DNA of 64,000 nucleotides from JAHEDH01 sp963753285 (lineage in GTDB: Bacteria > Actinomycetota > Acidimicrobiia > Spongiisociales > ZC4RG35): positions 62,001 through 126,000 of the forward strand of contig CAVWBT010000001.1 of NCBI GenBank assembly GCA_963753285.1, read 5' to 3'. Shown in pieces: positions 63,422 to 64,000 of this stretch. A program made the translations under genes and the position numbers. Below the pieces are notes generated by a model that was not told where the DNA came from, made no database searches, and saw nothing but the letters and a program-made list of their open reading frames with translations. Within the stretch, counting starts at the first letter, position 1. Every line of letters starts with the position of its first letter.

Positions 63422-64000
63422 CTAGTTGCAATTCCCCATGCTTCGGTACCAAGTGACCAAGTTGGTGAACTGATCGGTCACGTAGACATTGCCGCGGGCA
63501 TCCGCGCCGACGCCATCGAGTCGGTCGAAATCGTCGTCGAACACTTGGGCAATGTAGGCACCCTGTAGCGAGAATTGTTGAACACGTCGCAGATTGGTAT
63601 CTGCGACATATATGAATCCACCTGCGACTTCGATACCACGTGGGTCGTCGAACTCGCCGTCACCGTCGCCATAGCTCCCGAAGCTCCGCAAGTAGTCGCC
63701 GTCGAGAGTAAACACGTCGATCTTGCCGGCGGGGTTGGTCACATAGGCCTTAGCTCCGTGGACAGACACAGCGGTCGCGCCTTCGCCGAACGTGGCGACC
63801 CACTCGCCGTTCGGGCTGAACTTCCGGACCTGACTGAGGATCCAGTCGGTGACGTAGATGAAACCGCGGGCGTCGACATCGATGAACAGCGGCAGCCCGA
63901 ACGCCATCGGCGTCCCGTCTTCATCCCACTCACCCCACTCCAGAAGGAGGTTGCCGGCCTTGTCGAAGACTTGGACCTTGGACTCACCCCATGAGGCGTT
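63422..64000 (-). CDS. NHL-repeat beta-propeller protein, N-terminus outside window
   Basis: The frame is open to the window edge at 64,000; about 192 residues are visible. Repeats: SKVQVFDKAGNLLLEWGEWDEDGTP, FIDVDARGFIYVTDWILSQVRKFSPNGEWVATFG, GKIDVFTLDGDYLRSFGSYGDGDGEFDDPRGIEVAGGFIYVADTNLRRVQQFSLQGAYIAQ, GVGADARGNVYVTDQFTNLVTWY. This is the NHL propeller pattern (G.iavd..g.iyVaD....ri..f). Likely secreted or surface-bound; its start lies beyond the window. Confidence 0.9.
   Translation of the reverse strand, partial: NASWGESKVQVFDKAGNLLLEWGEWDEDGTPMAFGLPLFIDVDARGFIYVTDWILSQVRKFSPNGEWVATFGEGATAVSVHGAKAYVTNPAGKIDVFTLDGDYLRSFGSYGDGDGEFDDPRGIEVAGGFIYVADTNLRRVQQFSLQGAYIAQVFDDDFDRLDGVGADARGNVYVTDQFTNLVTWYRSMGNCN

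Overview
The window is high-GC actinobacterial DNA. The gene content (F420-dependent enzymes with CofC, a MurA with Asp in place of the active-site Cys, tandem pyruvate phosphate dikinases, Tad pilus genes, many GTG/TTG starts and 4-bp overlapping stop/start junctions) best fits an uncultured or poorly studied member of the Acidimicrobiia. That placement is inference from content, not from a marker phylogeny.

Region 1 (about 1-41,136) is dense, chromosomal housekeeping DNA. It carries two ppdK paralogues around a PNPOx-like gene, meaB, a NifU-type scaffold, a SpoIID-like protein and murA. A sulfur cassette follows (MerR/PocR regulator, SQR-like flavoprotein, DUF1641, TusE/DsrC, DsrE). Next come rpiB, a TlpA/DsbB-like pair, tRNA-Glu beside gltX, FAH hydrolase, thioesterase, pgpA, an S9 peptidase, serA, a USP, and a secreted copper module (cupredoxin/beta-helix lipoprotein plus multicopper oxidase). 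After that are an LLM oxidoreductase - redoxin - GNAT operon, LysE, DUF427, DUF1801, cofC, PIG-L, glycerate kinase, prmC and a Tad pilus operon. The redoxin of the LLM operon has an in-frame TGA exactly where the first Cys of a CxxC motif belongs, and a hairpin starts directly after it. It is the best candidate here for an unannotated selenoprotein.

Region 2 (about 41,137-64,000) is accessory DNA. tadA is cut off at 41,136 by a repeated sequence, and a 133-bp segment of the same repeat family recurs perfectly 20,880 bp away (41,960-42,092 and 62,840-62,972). Between the copies lie IS256- and IS1182-type transposase fragments, a small tyrosine integrase, a truncated Mrr-N-like gene, a MazG-like pyrophosphohydrolase, several Thr/Pro-rich lipoproteins, a multidomain nuclease (TM - SNase - LTD - excalibur), a Cys2His2-finger/helicase-associated protein, secreted HAF and NHL beta-propeller proteins, and dispersed intergenic repeats.

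Region 2 also contains very small genes that form duplicated modules: a 62-aa protein next to a Cys/His 'HY-knuckle' protein (two loci), and 37-aa single-TM peptides with a conserved leader (two loci). The first 37-aa gene is followed by a 53-aa ORF. Several genes in the window are frameshifted (SAM methyltransferase 22 kb, LLM oxidoreductase 30.9 kb, HY-knuckle gene 61.3 kb). They may be true pseudogenes or single-base sequence errors.
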